A DNA stretch of 64,000 nucleotides from Flavobacterium sp. NRK F7 (GTDB lineage: Bacteria; Bacteroidota; Bacteroidia; Flavobacteriales; Flavobacteriaceae). The notes under the pieces are model-generated. The model saw nothing but the letters and a program-made list of their open reading frames with translations. It was not told the DNA's origin and ran no database searches. A program made the position numbers and the translations under genes. The stretch is from assembly GCF_024054195.1 (NCBI RefSeq), contig NZ_JAMXLB010000001.1:1015583-1079582 (forward strand), given 5' to 3'. This document shows positions 24,178-31,306 of the stretch, one piece after another. The stretch's first letter is position 1; each line of letters begins with the position of its first letter.

Positions 24178-25356
24178 TTATTTAAAGGCATTTAATCCTG
24201 TAATATCTAATCCAGTGATTAATAAATGAATATCATGTGTGCCTTCATACGTTACTACAGACTCTAAATTCATCATGTGTCTCATGATAGAATATTCACC
24301 TGTAATTCCCATTCCACCTAACATTTGACGCGCATCTCTAGCAATGGTTAAAGCCATGTCTACATTGTTTCTCTTTGCCATAGAAATTTGAGCAGAAGTA
24401 GCTCTTCCTTCGTTTCTTAAAACACCCAATCTCCAGGTTAATAATTGCGCTTTAGTGATTTCAGTAATCATTTCAGCTAATTTTTTCTGTTGTAATTGGG
24501 TAGCTCCAATTGGTTTGTCAAATTGAATACGTTCTTTCGAATAACGTAAGGCAGTGTCATAACAATCCATAGCAGCACCAATTGCACCCCAAGCGATTCC
24601 ATAACGTGCCGAATCTAAACAGCCCAGAGGAGCTCCTAAACCAGATTTGTTCGGTAATAAGTTTTCTTTTGGTACTTTAACATTATCAAAAATTAATTCA
24701 CCTGTTGCAGAAGCACGAAGTGACCACTTATTATGCGTTTCAGGAGTGGTAAAACCTTCCATACCTCTTTCTACAATTAAACCATGTATTCTTCCTTCTT
24801 CATTTTTAGCCCAAACCACTGCGATGTCAGCAAATGGAGCATTTGAAATCCACATTTTAGCACCATTTAATAGATAATGGTCGCCCATATCTTTAAAATT
24901 AGTTACCATTCCTGCTGGATTTGAACCATGATCGGGTTCTGTAAGACCAAAACAACCAATGAATTCACCTGTAGCTAATTTTGGTAAATATTTCATGCGT
25001 TGTTCTTCATTTCCATATTTCCATATAGGATACATTACTAATGATGATTGTACAGAAGACGTAGAACGTACGCCACTATCACCTCTTTCAATTTCTTGCA
25101 TGATTAAACCGTATGAAATTTGATCTAATCCTGCACCACCATATTCTACTGGAATATAAGGTCCAAAACCACCTATTTCTGCTAAACCTTTCACAATTTG
25201 TTTTGGAAATTCAGCTTTTTGAGCGTATTCTTCAATAATTGGAGAAACTTCTCTTTTTACCCAAGCACGTGCTGAATCACGTACCAATTTGTGTTCGTCA
25301 TTTAATAAATCATCCAATTGATAATAATCTGGAGCTTGAAATAAGTCTGGTTTCAT
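24178..25356 (-). CDS. Glutaryl-CoA dehydrogenase-type acyl-CoA dehydrogenase
   Basis: A 392-aa FAD enzyme that dehydrogenates and decarboxylates glutaryl-CoA to crotonyl-CoA in lysine/tryptophan breakdown. GDSGVRSTSSVQSSLVMYPI contains the Arg characteristic of the glutaryl-CoA group, CFGLTEPDHGSNP is the acyl-CoA dehydrogenase signature, and the catalytic Glu is in VTYEGTHDIHLL. The order of motifs (QMLGGMGITGEYSIMRH) and length are normal for the family. It is monocistronic, with its own -7 box and a terminator. Confidence 0.9.
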   Translation of the reverse strand: MKPDLFQAPDYYQLDDLLNDEHKLVRDSARAWVKREVSPIIEEYAQKAEFPKQIVKGLAEIGGFGPYIPVEYGGAGLDQISYGLIMQEIERGDSGVRSTSSVQSSLVMYPIWKYGNEEQRMKYLPKLATGEFIGCFGLTEPDHGSNPAGMVTNFKDMGDHYLLNGAKMWISNAPFADIAVVWAKNEEGRIHGLIVERGMEGFTTPETHNKWSLRASATGELIFDNVKVPKENLLPNKSGLGAPLGCLDSARYGIAWGAIGAAMDCYDTALRYSKERIQFDKPIGATQLQQKKLAEMITEITKAQLLTWRLGVLRNEGRATSAQISMAKRNNVDMALTIARDARQMLGGMGITGEYSIMRHMMNLESVVTYEGTHDIHLLITGLDITGLNAFK

Positions 25357-25408
25357 ATATAAGTTATTAAGAGCTAGTTTGCCTTACTGCTTTGTTAAAA
25401 TAATAAAA

Positions 25409-25416
25409 CAAAAGTA
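25409..25416 (-). promoter_or_regulatory. -7 promoter box for the acyl-CoA dehydrogenase
   Basis: TACTTTTG on the minus strand fits TAnnTTTG, about 52 bp before the start codon. Confidence 0.45.
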
Positions 25417-25594
25417 AATAAAGATTTTTAACAAATCAACGAACAAATGTTATATTTTTTAAACATATTGGAACCAGCACTTATTTTGGTCATAAAAATA
25501 TTTTTATAATTCGAAAATTAATACTACTTTAGAAGTCGTTATAATGAATTTTGTAACAACTTCTCGAGATTTTTACTACTATAAACCACTTTGT

Positions 25595-25629
25595 GATTAG
25601 GGATTGATTTTTAAAAATCAATACTAATC
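25595..25629. other. 35-bp inverted repeat upstream of the first leader-peptide gene
   Basis: GATTAG-gg-ATTGATTTTT pairs with AAAAATCAAT-a-CTAATC; the central 20 bp are a perfect palindrome. It lies 74 bp before the peptide start, in an otherwise featureless 346-bp gap after the acyl-CoA dehydrogenase (25357-25703). It may be an operator or a leader hairpin. Confidence 0.5.
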
Positions 25630-25703
25630 TTTTAGATATTAGGAGACAAATGTTTAGATGTCTTAAACAAATAAATAAGTATAAATTTTTAAAACTTTTA
25701 ATT

Positions 25704-25880
25704 ATGTTAAAAAAGATCTTAAAGGTAAGTGGTGCACAAGAATTAACTAAAAAAGAACAAAAAGAAATTAATGGCGGAGCTTTAATCCCAAAGCGTTGCG
25801 GTGGTGATGGAAGTTATATTTATGTGAATGGAGAGAAGGTATGTTGTTATATTCCTGCTCAAAACAATTATATCTGTTAA
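25704..25880 (+). CDS. Double-glycine leader peptide 1 (Cys-containing)
   Basis: A 58-aa precursor. The leader ends LTKKEQKEINGG (residues 14-25), the Bacteroidetes version of the double-glycine export leader cut by C39-type peptidases. The predicted core is ALIPKRCGGDGSYIYVNGEK followed by VCCYIPAQNNYIC, with four cysteines including CC. I start at 25704 because the other peptides here also begin M(L/K)KK; the frame is open 18 codons further upstream. A perfect terminator follows. The core function (bacteriocin or signal) is unknown. Confidence 0.75.
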   Translation: MLKKILKVSGAQELTKKEQKEINGGALIPKRCGGDGSYIYVNGEKVCCYIPAQNNYIC

Positions 25881-25897
25881 ACCGTTTAATTCATTTC

Positions 25898-25936
25898 AAA
25901 AAAAGCTACTTATTGTTGAATAAGTAGCTTTTTTCA
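25898..25936 (+). terminator. Terminator after peptide 1
   Basis: AAAGCTACTTATT-gttg-AATAAGTAGCTTT flanked by A and T tracts; a perfect long stem. Peptide 1 is therefore a separate transcript from the regulator that follows. Confidence 0.9.
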
Positions 25937-25984
25937 TTTTAAAAAATTAGCATAAATTTTGAATTATATTACTACTAATCTAAA

Positions 25985-25992
25985 TAAATTTG
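25985..25992 (+). promoter_or_regulatory. -7 promoter box for the 7TM-AraC regulator
   Basis: TAAATTTG fits TAnnTTTG and covers a TTG that would otherwise be the first possible start (25990). It supports the ATG at 26008. Confidence 0.55.
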
Positions 25993-26007
25993 CTAAAAAC
26001 AAGCAAC

Positions 26008-27069
26008 ATGATTTATATATTAGGTAGTTTTCTTTCCCTTTTTTTACTATTCATTTTATGGTATAAACAAAAAACGAAATCAGATTATATTTTAATTATT
26101 TGGTTACTGGTTTTAACCCTAGATTTATTTCTTTACTATTTTAAAAAGGACAATTTCTTTCTTAATGTTTTGAATGTGCCTTTTCCTCTTTTACACGGAC
26201 CTTTATTATTCTTATATACAAGAAGTATGTTAGGTATTTCAAGTAAGAAAATAGTTTTGCTTTTGCTTTTTTTACCACTTATAATTTGTTTTTTGGGATT
26301 AAGTTATTTGCTTGTTGTTGAAAAATTAGATGAAACTCTTTTCCTTAATAAAACTACTTCATGGGGTGTGGTTTATTTTGTATTTGTTCTTTTATCAGGT
26401 TTTAGTAGCGTAGGATATTCGCTGCGATTAATTAGTAAATATGAATCGTTTCAATTTTCAAGTAATACCCAACAAAACAAATTAAAATGGCTTCGGTTAT
26501 TAATTTTTGGAATAGGAATTACTTGGTGTAGTATATTATTGAATGTTTCAGAGATAACGGTAGCTTTTTTAGCAGTATTTGTTATCGCATTGGGTTATTA
26601 TGGTTTAGTAATGACACCTTATTTTTTAGAGTCACAAATAGGTAATAGTAATTTTTATCGTGGAAAGAATGCATCTCGTAAAACCGATTCGGTACTTTTA
26701 AGTCAAGAAAATGAAAATGAAATTATTGAAAAATTACAGCAATTAATAGAGAAGAAACTATTTTTAAATCCAAATTTTACGCAGCAATTTGTAGCTAAAA
26801 AAATAAAGACCAATACCGCTTATTTATCCTATGTAGTAAATAAATATTATGAACAATCGTTTAGTAGTTATCTGAATGATTTGAGAATAAAATTTATTAT
26901 TGATCAAATTGAATCCAATCCAAAATTTAGAGAATACACAACGCAAGCTATTGCGGAAAGTGCTGGTTTTAAGAATGCTGATTCCTTCACCATTTCATTC
27001 AAAAAAAAAACAGGATTAACCCCTTTTCAATACATCACAGAAACGAAGGCCAAAATCAGAAAGCATTAA
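26008..27069 (+). CDS. Membrane-anchored AraC-family regulator (multi-TM + HTH)
   Basis: A 353-aa protein. The N-terminal 210 residues form about seven membrane helices (FLSLFLLFILWY, IIWLLVLTLDLFLYY, LLFLPLIICFLGLSYLLVV, VVYFVFVLLSG and others). Residues about 240-350 form an AraC-type DNA-binding domain (VAKKIKTNTAYLSYVVN, TQAIAESAGFKNADSFTISF, KKKTGLTPFQYI). Such proteins sense something at the membrane and act on DNA directly. The last 110 residues closely resemble those of the next gene's product. It sits between leader-peptide genes, which are the likely targets. Confidence 0.85.
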   Translation: MIYILGSFLSLFLLFILWYKQKTKSDYILIIWLLVLTLDLFLYYFKKDNFFLNVLNVPFPLLHGPLLFLYTRSMLGISSKKIVLLLLFLPLIICFLGLSYLLVVEKLDETLFLNKTTSWGVVYFVFVLLSGFSSVGYSLRLISKYESFQFSSNTQQNKLKWLRLLIFGIGITWCSILLNVSEITVAFLAVFVIALGYYGLVMTPYFLESQIGNSNFYRGKNASRKTDSVLLSQENENEIIEKLQQLIEKKLFLNPNFTQQFVAKKIKTNTAYLSYVVNKYYEQSFSSYLNDLRIKFIIDQIESNPKFREYTTQAIAESAGFKNADSFTISFKKKTGLTPFQYITETKAKIRKH

Positions 27070-27074
27070 GTTTT

Positions 27075-27103
27075 TTTGATTTTCAGCTTTTATAATATAT
27101 TTG
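27075..27103 (+). promoter_or_regulatory. Promoter for the TPR-AraC regulator
   Basis: TTTG at 27075-27078, a 17-bp spacer, then TATATTTG at 27096-27103: a full Bacteroidetes promoter. It lies 20 bp before the ATG at 27124 and excludes the upstream ATG at 27076. Confidence 0.65.
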
Positions 27104-27123
27104 TTGAACTTTATTTTAATTGT

Positions 27124-28845
27124 ATGAGGAATTCTATCATTATTATCTGCTTATTTATTACTTCAATTCTTTTTTCTCAGACTAATAAAAACTTGAGTGA
27201 TGATGAATTTTTAATAGTACGAAACAAAACAAGATCTTTCTTTAATACAAATTCTGATAGCTGTTTGTTTTATATTAATCAAATAGAAAAATCTAAAGAG
27301 AAAATACATTTAGCTTTTGCTAAAGGAGCTAAAGGGAATTTGATTTCGAAAAATGGAAAAATTAAAGAAGCGGTAGTTCTTTATGATGAAGCATCAAATA
27401 TTATAAATTTTCTTCCAAAAAATAAATTTAATATTGAAAATTCTATTTTAATACATATATACGGAGGAAATATCTATAAAAACGCAAAATCTTTTTCAAA
27501 TGCTTTAGATGTTTATTTAAAAGCAAAACAATTTGCTATTTCCATTAATGACGAAATTCAGATTGGGATGATCAATTTGAATATTGGTAATATATACTAT
27601 GAAATAGGTAATTATGAAAAAGCTATTAAAATTTATAGGTTAGTAGACGCTACAATTGATGCCAATAAATTGAATGTTACACAAGAAGATTATTTTAGTA
27701 AAAAAGCCTTTGTAAATTTTAATTTAGGAGTTTGTTATGAAGCTTATTTTGCAAAGAACAGAGACAATTTTAAGTTATTAGATTCTGCTTTCTTTTTTTA
27801 TGATAAAACCATAAAATTGTATAGCAATGATAATCTTTATTTTAAAATGAACTCATTAAAAAATATTGGGAATATTCACTTTTATAAAAATGAATTACAA
27901 AAAGCAGAAGAAAATTACTTAAATGCATATTCAATTTCTAAAGAAAATAATAATAATCTAATTGAATATAGTTCTGTTTATAATTTAGGATTAATTTATT
28001 ATGAAAAAAAGGAATACATCAAAGCACTACACTACTTTCATAATGTGGATTCATTATATAATCTTCAAAAAAATTTAGGTTTGTCCGAATATGTTGATGC
28101 TAATTTTAAACAAGCTAAAATTTATAATATTTTAAAAGATTATAAAAAGTCATTACTATATTCCAATATTTATCTTAAGAATAGCGATAAAATCAATCAA
28201 ATAAAAAATGTTAATATTATTGAAGTAAATAAAAAGGTCAATAATATTGAAACTAAAAATGAAATTCAAAAAATAATTCAAGATAATAATAGTAAAATAG
28301 TGATGAATAAAGTTTTTATTGGTGTATTTATTTTAATTTTTATACTCTTGATTACTCTTGTTATCAATCGATTTTACACTAAGAAAAGATTCAATGAAAA
28401 AATTGAAAAGTTAATAAAAGAATATGAAGATAATACTTCTATAGATTCCAATGTTAAAAATGAAACTCCTACGGTAATAAGTATAGATAATGAGAATGAA
28501 ATCTTAGCAAACTTTAAAAATTTAATCGATAAAAAAGAACATCTAAAATCAGATTTTACACAGCAAAGTGTTGCTAAAAAAATTAAAACCAATACCACTT
28601 ATTTGTCAAACATTGTTAACAAACATTATCAAAAATCATTTAGTAATTATTTAAACGAATTAAGAATTAATTTTGTGATAAATGAAATCATAACTAATTC
28701 TAGATATAGAGAATATACAACACAGGCAATAGCTGAAAGTGCAGGTTTTAAAAATGCGGATTCATTTACAACTTCTTTTAAAAAGAAAACAGGAATAACT
28801 CCTTTTCAATTTATAAATGAGGTTAAAAAAAGAAAAGAGACATAA
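27124..28845 (+). CDS. TPR - membrane helix - AraC HTH regulator
   Basis: A 573-aa protein. Signal peptide (residues 1-18, ITSILFSQ), a periplasmic TPR array (about 50-380; IGMINLNIGNIYYEIGNYEKAIKIY, NLGLIYYEKKEYIKALHYFH), a membrane helix (about 395-418), and a cytoplasmic AraC-type HTH (about 460-570; VAKKIKTNTTYLSNIVN, TQAIAESAGFKNADSFTTSF, KKKTGITPFQFI). It is a one-component membrane sensor. Its DNA-binding domain is nearly the same as the upstream gene's, so both may bind the same sites. The start at 27124 gives the signal peptide and follows a full promoter. The stop codon lies just past the left arm of the terminator, in its loop. Confidence 0.85.
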   Translation: MRNSIIIICLFITSILFSQTNKNLSDDEFLIVRNKTRSFFNTNSDSCLFYINQIEKSKEKIHLAFAKGAKGNLISKNGKIKEAVVLYDEASNIINFLPKNKFNIENSILIHIYGGNIYKNAKSFSNALDVYLKAKQFAISINDEIQIGMINLNIGNIYYEIGNYEKAIKIYRLVDATIDANKLNVTQEDYFSKKAFVNFNLGVCYEAYFAKNRDNFKLLDSAFFFYDKTIKLYSNDNLYFKMNSLKNIGNIHFYKNELQKAEENYLNAYSISKENNNNLIEYSSVYNLGLIYYEKKEYIKALHYFHNVDSLYNLQKNLGLSEYVDANFKQAKIYNILKDYKKSLLYSNIYLKNSDKINQIKNVNIIEVNKKVNNIETKNEIQKIIQDNNSKIVMNKVFIGVFILIFILLITLVINRFYTKKRFNEKIEKLIKEYEDNTSIDSNVKNETPTVISIDNENEILANFKNLIDKKEHLKSDFTQQSVAKKIKTNTTYLSNIVNKHYQKSFSNYLNELRINFVINEIITNSRYREYTTQAIAESAGFKNADSFTTSFKKKTGITPFQFINEVKKRKET

Positions 28846-28865
28846 TAAATGTCTCTTTTCTTTTT
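28827..28865. terminator. Bidirectional terminator
   Basis: A perfect 16-bp stem (AAAAAGAAAAGAGACA with TGTCTCTTTTCTTTTT) overlapping the regulator stop codon and serving the convergent peptide gene too. Confidence 0.9.
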
Positions 28866-28867
28866 AA

Positions 28868-29122
28868 TTAAGGAATTTGTTGACTACCTGTTCTTGGTTT
28901 GGTATCGCTATCACCATTCCAAGCTGTTCCCGACCCAGAACCAGTTGGAGGAGGCGTATAGCCTGGAGGAGGGTTTCCACCATAATCAACGCTTCCACCG
29001 CTAGAAGGAGTACTTGTTGGAGGAGGTGTTGTTATTTCTGTACCACCATAAACATTTTTAAGTTGTTTTGTGCTTAATTCGTTAGACGCAAAACTTGCTA
29101 AAATCGAATTCTTTTTTTTCAT
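28868..29122 (-). CDS. Double-glycine leader peptide 2 (Pro/Gly/Thr-rich, no Cys)
   Basis: An 84-aa precursor on the opposite strand to the other peptides. The leader MKKKNSILASFASNELSTKQ continues to KNVYGG (residue 27), a double-glycine-type leader. The core is TEITTPPPTSTPSSGGSVDY then Pro/Gly/Ser/Thr-rich to the end, with no cysteine. It is compositionally unlike the Cys-rich cores and may be a different class of secreted peptide. It has its own -7 box. Confidence 0.7.
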   Translation of the reverse strand: MKKKNSILASFASNELSTKQLKNVYGGTEITTPPPTSTPSSGGSVDYGGNPPPGYTPPPTGSGSGTAWNGDSDTKPRTGSQQIP

Positions 29123-29157
29123 ACTTGTTAATTGATTTTTAATGATTAATGATATTT

Positions 29158-29165
29158 CAAATGTA
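29158..29165 (-). promoter_or_regulatory. -7 promoter box for peptide 2
   Basis: TACATTTG on the minus strand fits TAnnTTTG, 35 bp before the start. The rest of the gap up to 29400 holds nothing I can name. Confidence 0.5.
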
Positions 29166-29407
29166 TAAAAATTGTATTCAAGAAGATTTGAAATTCAAGA
29201 ATCTAAGTTGTTGTAAACCAATCCAGACAATAAGTAATTGTAAATCAGTGATTTAAAAATTTATTTTTAGTCTATAATTTAAAAATTACAGCCCCTTTTT
29301 TTATAAATCCTATGTAGAGCTGCTTTTAAAAACCATTTTTTTCTGACAATTTTGTTTTGAGGTTATCGAATTATTCATTTAATAATGAGTGATGGAATAT
29401 CTTAAAA

Positions 29408-29423
29408 TATAATGGCCATTATA
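29408..29423. promoter_or_regulatory. 16-bp perfect palindrome upstream of the peptide cluster
   Basis: TATAATGGCCATTATA is a perfect palindrome, 55 bp before the start of peptide 3. A near-consensus -7 box (AATGTTTG, 29450-29457) follows, overlapped by a TTTCAA/TTGAAA inverted repeat (29434-29460). The palindrome is well placed for an operator. Confidence 0.5.
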
Positions 29424-29478
29424 GTGTCAAAAGTTTCAATTGACAAAAAAATGTTTGAAACAATTAAAAGCAAAAATT

Positions 29479-29637
29479 ATGAAAAAATCAATTTTAAATT
29501 TTGAAAATTTTAGAGTTGTTTCTAAAGAAGAACAATTAAAAATTAATGGAGCTGGTGGTTGTTGCAATCCGAACAGTCCTTTTGGAATAAATTTTCCAGA
29601 AGTATGTTCCATGTTTCCTCCATGTCATTTGCAATAA
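29479..29637 (+). CDS. Double-glycine leader peptide 3
   Basis: A 52-aa precursor. The leader MKKSILNFENFRVVSKEEQL ends KINGAGG, with the glycine pair two residues later than in the others. The core begins with two cysteines (CCNPNSPFGINFPEVC) and ends SMFPPCHLQ, so it has four cysteines. It is the first of four peptides in a row on this strand. The frame is open 13 codons upstream, but the MKKSILN start is shared with peptides 4 and 6. Confidence 0.75.
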   Translation: MKKSILNFENFRVVSKEEQLKINGAGGCCNPNSPFGINFPEVCSMFPPCHLQ

Positions 29638-29691
29638 TAAAAGAATTTTTATTAGTCAAATATTTCAATCATAAAAATTAAATTAAAAATT

Positions 29692-29832
29692 ATGAAAAAA
29701 TCAATTTTAAATTTAGAGGGTGTACAAACTCTTAGTAAAAAACAGCAAGTAAACATTCAAGGAGCTCATAATGGAACGCCACATGCAACTATATGTGGTA
29801 AACCAGGTTATCCACCATGTATGGAGAAATAA
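29692..29832 (+). CDS. Leader peptide 4 (Gly-Ala instead of Gly-Gly)
   Basis: A 46-aa precursor, MKKSILNLEGVQTLSKKQQV then NIQGA, so the cleavage pair would be Gly-Ala, which some C39 peptidases accept. The core HNGTPHATICGKPGYPPCME ends in K and has two cysteines. The leader is almost the same as that of peptide 6 (MKKSILNLEGV). It is the shortest of the set and lies 8 bp before peptide 5. Confidence 0.7.
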   Translation: MKKSILNLEGVQTLSKKQQVNIQGAHNGTPHATICGKPGYPPCMEK

Positions 29833-29840
29833 ATAATTTC

Positions 29841-30011
29841 ATGAAAAAAGCAATTTTAAAAATCGAAAAAGTAAAATTACTTTCTAATAAAGAATTGAAA
29901 GTAATTAGCGGAGGAAAAACAAAAGATTGGGATTTATGTTGTCTAAAAGACGACTCACCTATACTTCCTCCATTTGGCTGTGAATCTTGGATTATTTGCC
30001 AAGATTTTTAA
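29841..30011 (+). CDS. Double-glycine leader peptide 5
   Basis: A 56-aa precursor. The leader MKKAILKIEKVKLLSNKELK ends VISGG. The core KTKDWDLCCLKDDSPILPPF continues GCESWIICQDF: CC, then a DD-x-P motif, then GC and a final C. The same layout is found in peptide 6, so these two are paralogs with diverged cores. The start at 29841 is chosen by alignment of leaders; an in-frame ATG eight codons earlier lies inside peptide 4. Confidence 0.75.
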   Translation: MKKAILKIEKVKLLSNKELKVISGGKTKDWDLCCLKDDSPILPPFGCESWIICQDF

Positions 30012-30037
30012 TTATTAAACATTTAAACTTGGAAAAA

Positions 30038-30208
30038 ATGAAAAAATCAATTTTAAATTTAGAAGGTGTTAAAAAGTTGTCAAAAGAGCAACAAATGAAA
30101 ATAAATGGTGGCGGAAATGGTAATGCTGGTGGCGGTGCTTTATGTTGTTTTAGTGATGATTTTCCACCTGAAATTGACGGTTGTTATGATTATTTTTTAT
30201 GTGAATAA
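30038..30208 (+). CDS. Double-glycine leader peptide 6
   Basis: A 56-aa precursor. The leader MKKSILNLEGVKKLSKEQQM ends KINGG. The core has a glycine-rich spacer (GNGNAGGGA) and then LCCFSDDFPPEIDGCYDYFL followed by CE, the CC-DD-P-GC-C layout of peptide 5. It is the last gene of the four-peptide run and is followed by a terminator. Confidence 0.75.
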   Translation: MKKSILNLEGVKKLSKEQQMKINGGGNGNAGGGALCCFSDDFPPEIDGCYDYFLCE

Positions 30209-30224
30209 TTATAATTCATGTTGT

Positions 30225-30253
30225 AAAAGGCCTCTTTCTAAGGGGTCTTTTTT
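30225..30253 (+). terminator. Terminator after the peptide run
   Basis: AAAAGGCCTC pairs with GGGGTCTTTT (two G-U pairs in plus-strand RNA) followed by a T-run. It overlaps the end of the convergent membrane-protein gene. Confidence 0.65.
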
Positions 30254-31233
30254 AGTACTTCTTTTAGGGTCAGAATATTTAATGGGAATTCCATGACTAC
30301 ATGAAGTAAGCTCAAAAATAATAATACCGCAAGGCCAATACTATAGTTGTAAAAATACAATCCAACAGAAACGAGCCATAATGTTCCAATTAAGATTGAT
30401 TTTTTTTGTGTAATTTTTTTATGCCAACCTATAACTGTTGTTTTGGAGAACCAATTCAAATAATGATAGGTGTAAGCAAAAGCAATAAAAATCTGAATTT
30501 TCAAATTAGCACTATCATAAAAGAATAAATCGGGTTTTTTTTCTAATCCAAATAGATCTAAAACCGTATAATTTAATTTATAAAAATGCTCTGCAATTAT
30601 GGATTTAGTAGTTTCGGAAAAGTGGTAACTGGTATTGTCAATATTAATAATTAATAAAAAAAAGGGCACTAATAGCATTAACGTTATATTCAGAGAATTA
30701 ATTGTTTTTTTTTCTTTTAAGTTGCCATACCACATAAACAAAATTGTAAATATATAAACATGAATTAGGGTGGGTAATAAAATCCCAATTAGTATATGAT
30801 ACGTTTTAAATTGGTGTACAGCAATTGCAACAATAATTCCTAGAACGATAATGAGTAGTTGTTGTTTTCTTTTCTTCCAAAAAAGTAAACTAAAGGCGAT
30901 AATTAATAATAAAAAAATGAGATGATTACTGTATTTTGGTAAACCATATCGTAGCAAGTAAAAAGGATAGAGGTCATTTAGAAAACTTATATTAGAAATC
31001 TTCAAAATTCCAGGAATAGCAATAAAAAATGCAAAAATAAGCGTTAAATAAATCCAAGTTTTACTTTTAACGAAATAGTTTTTGTCTTTAATCCAATTTA
31101 TTTCTGTAAAATAATGAAGGGGTCCTAAAATCGCATAAACAATGACAAATAATTCAAATGGAAATATATAGGCTAGGACTAATGAGACAAGTATTAGTAA
31201 GGTATTTAATTTTTCTATATTTATGTGATTCAT
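30238..31233 (-). CDS. Polytopic membrane protein of unknown function
   Basis: A 331-aa integral membrane protein with about eight to nine helices. His-containing motifs lie in or near helices: AILGPLHYFTEINWIKDK (about 34-51), PTLIHVYIFTILFMWYG, AYTYHYLNWFSKT and LLHVVMEFPLN. Such histidines could bind metal or heme, but I do not recognise the family. It converges on the leader-peptide run; whether it is part of that system (for example immunity) or just a neighbour cannot be told. The gene is isolated from the T9SS gene by a terminator. Confidence 0.75.
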   Translation of the reverse strand: MNHINIEKLNTLLILVSLVLAYIFPFELFVIVYAILGPLHYFTEINWIKDKNYFVKSKTWIYLTLIFAFFIAIPGILKISNISFLNDLYPFYLLRYGLPKYSNHLIFLLLIIAFSLLFWKKRKQQLLIIVLGIIVAIAVHQFKTYHILIGILLPTLIHVYIFTILFMWYGNLKEKKTINSLNITLMLLVPFFLLIINIDNTSYHFSETTKSIIAEHFYKLNYTVLDLFGLEKKPDLFFYDSANLKIQIFIAFAYTYHYLNWFSKTTVIGWHKKITQKKSILIGTLWLVSVGLYFYNYSIGLAVLLFLSLLHVVMEFPLNILTLKEVLKKTP

Positions 31234-31246
31234 TGTGTAAAAATAT

Positions 31247-31279
31247 AAAAAAGCTCCAAGATTACACTTGAAGCTTTTT
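31247..31279 (-). terminator. Terminator
   Basis: AAAAAGCTcCAAG pairs with CTTG-AAGCTTTTT (one bulge). It lies after the stop of the 914-aa gene on the minus strand. Confidence 0.7.
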
Positions 31280-31306
31280 CAGAATTTTATTTAGTAAAAA
31301 AATGAA

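Noticed and set aside
25990..26007. TTG at 25990 as start of the multi-TM AraC regulator
   Set aside because: It overlaps a consensus -7 promoter box, so it cannot be in the transcript. The ATG at 26008 is used.
27076..27123. ATG at 27076 as start of the TPR-AraC regulator
   Set aside because: It precedes the promoter -7 box at 27096 and hides the signal peptide that begins at 27124.
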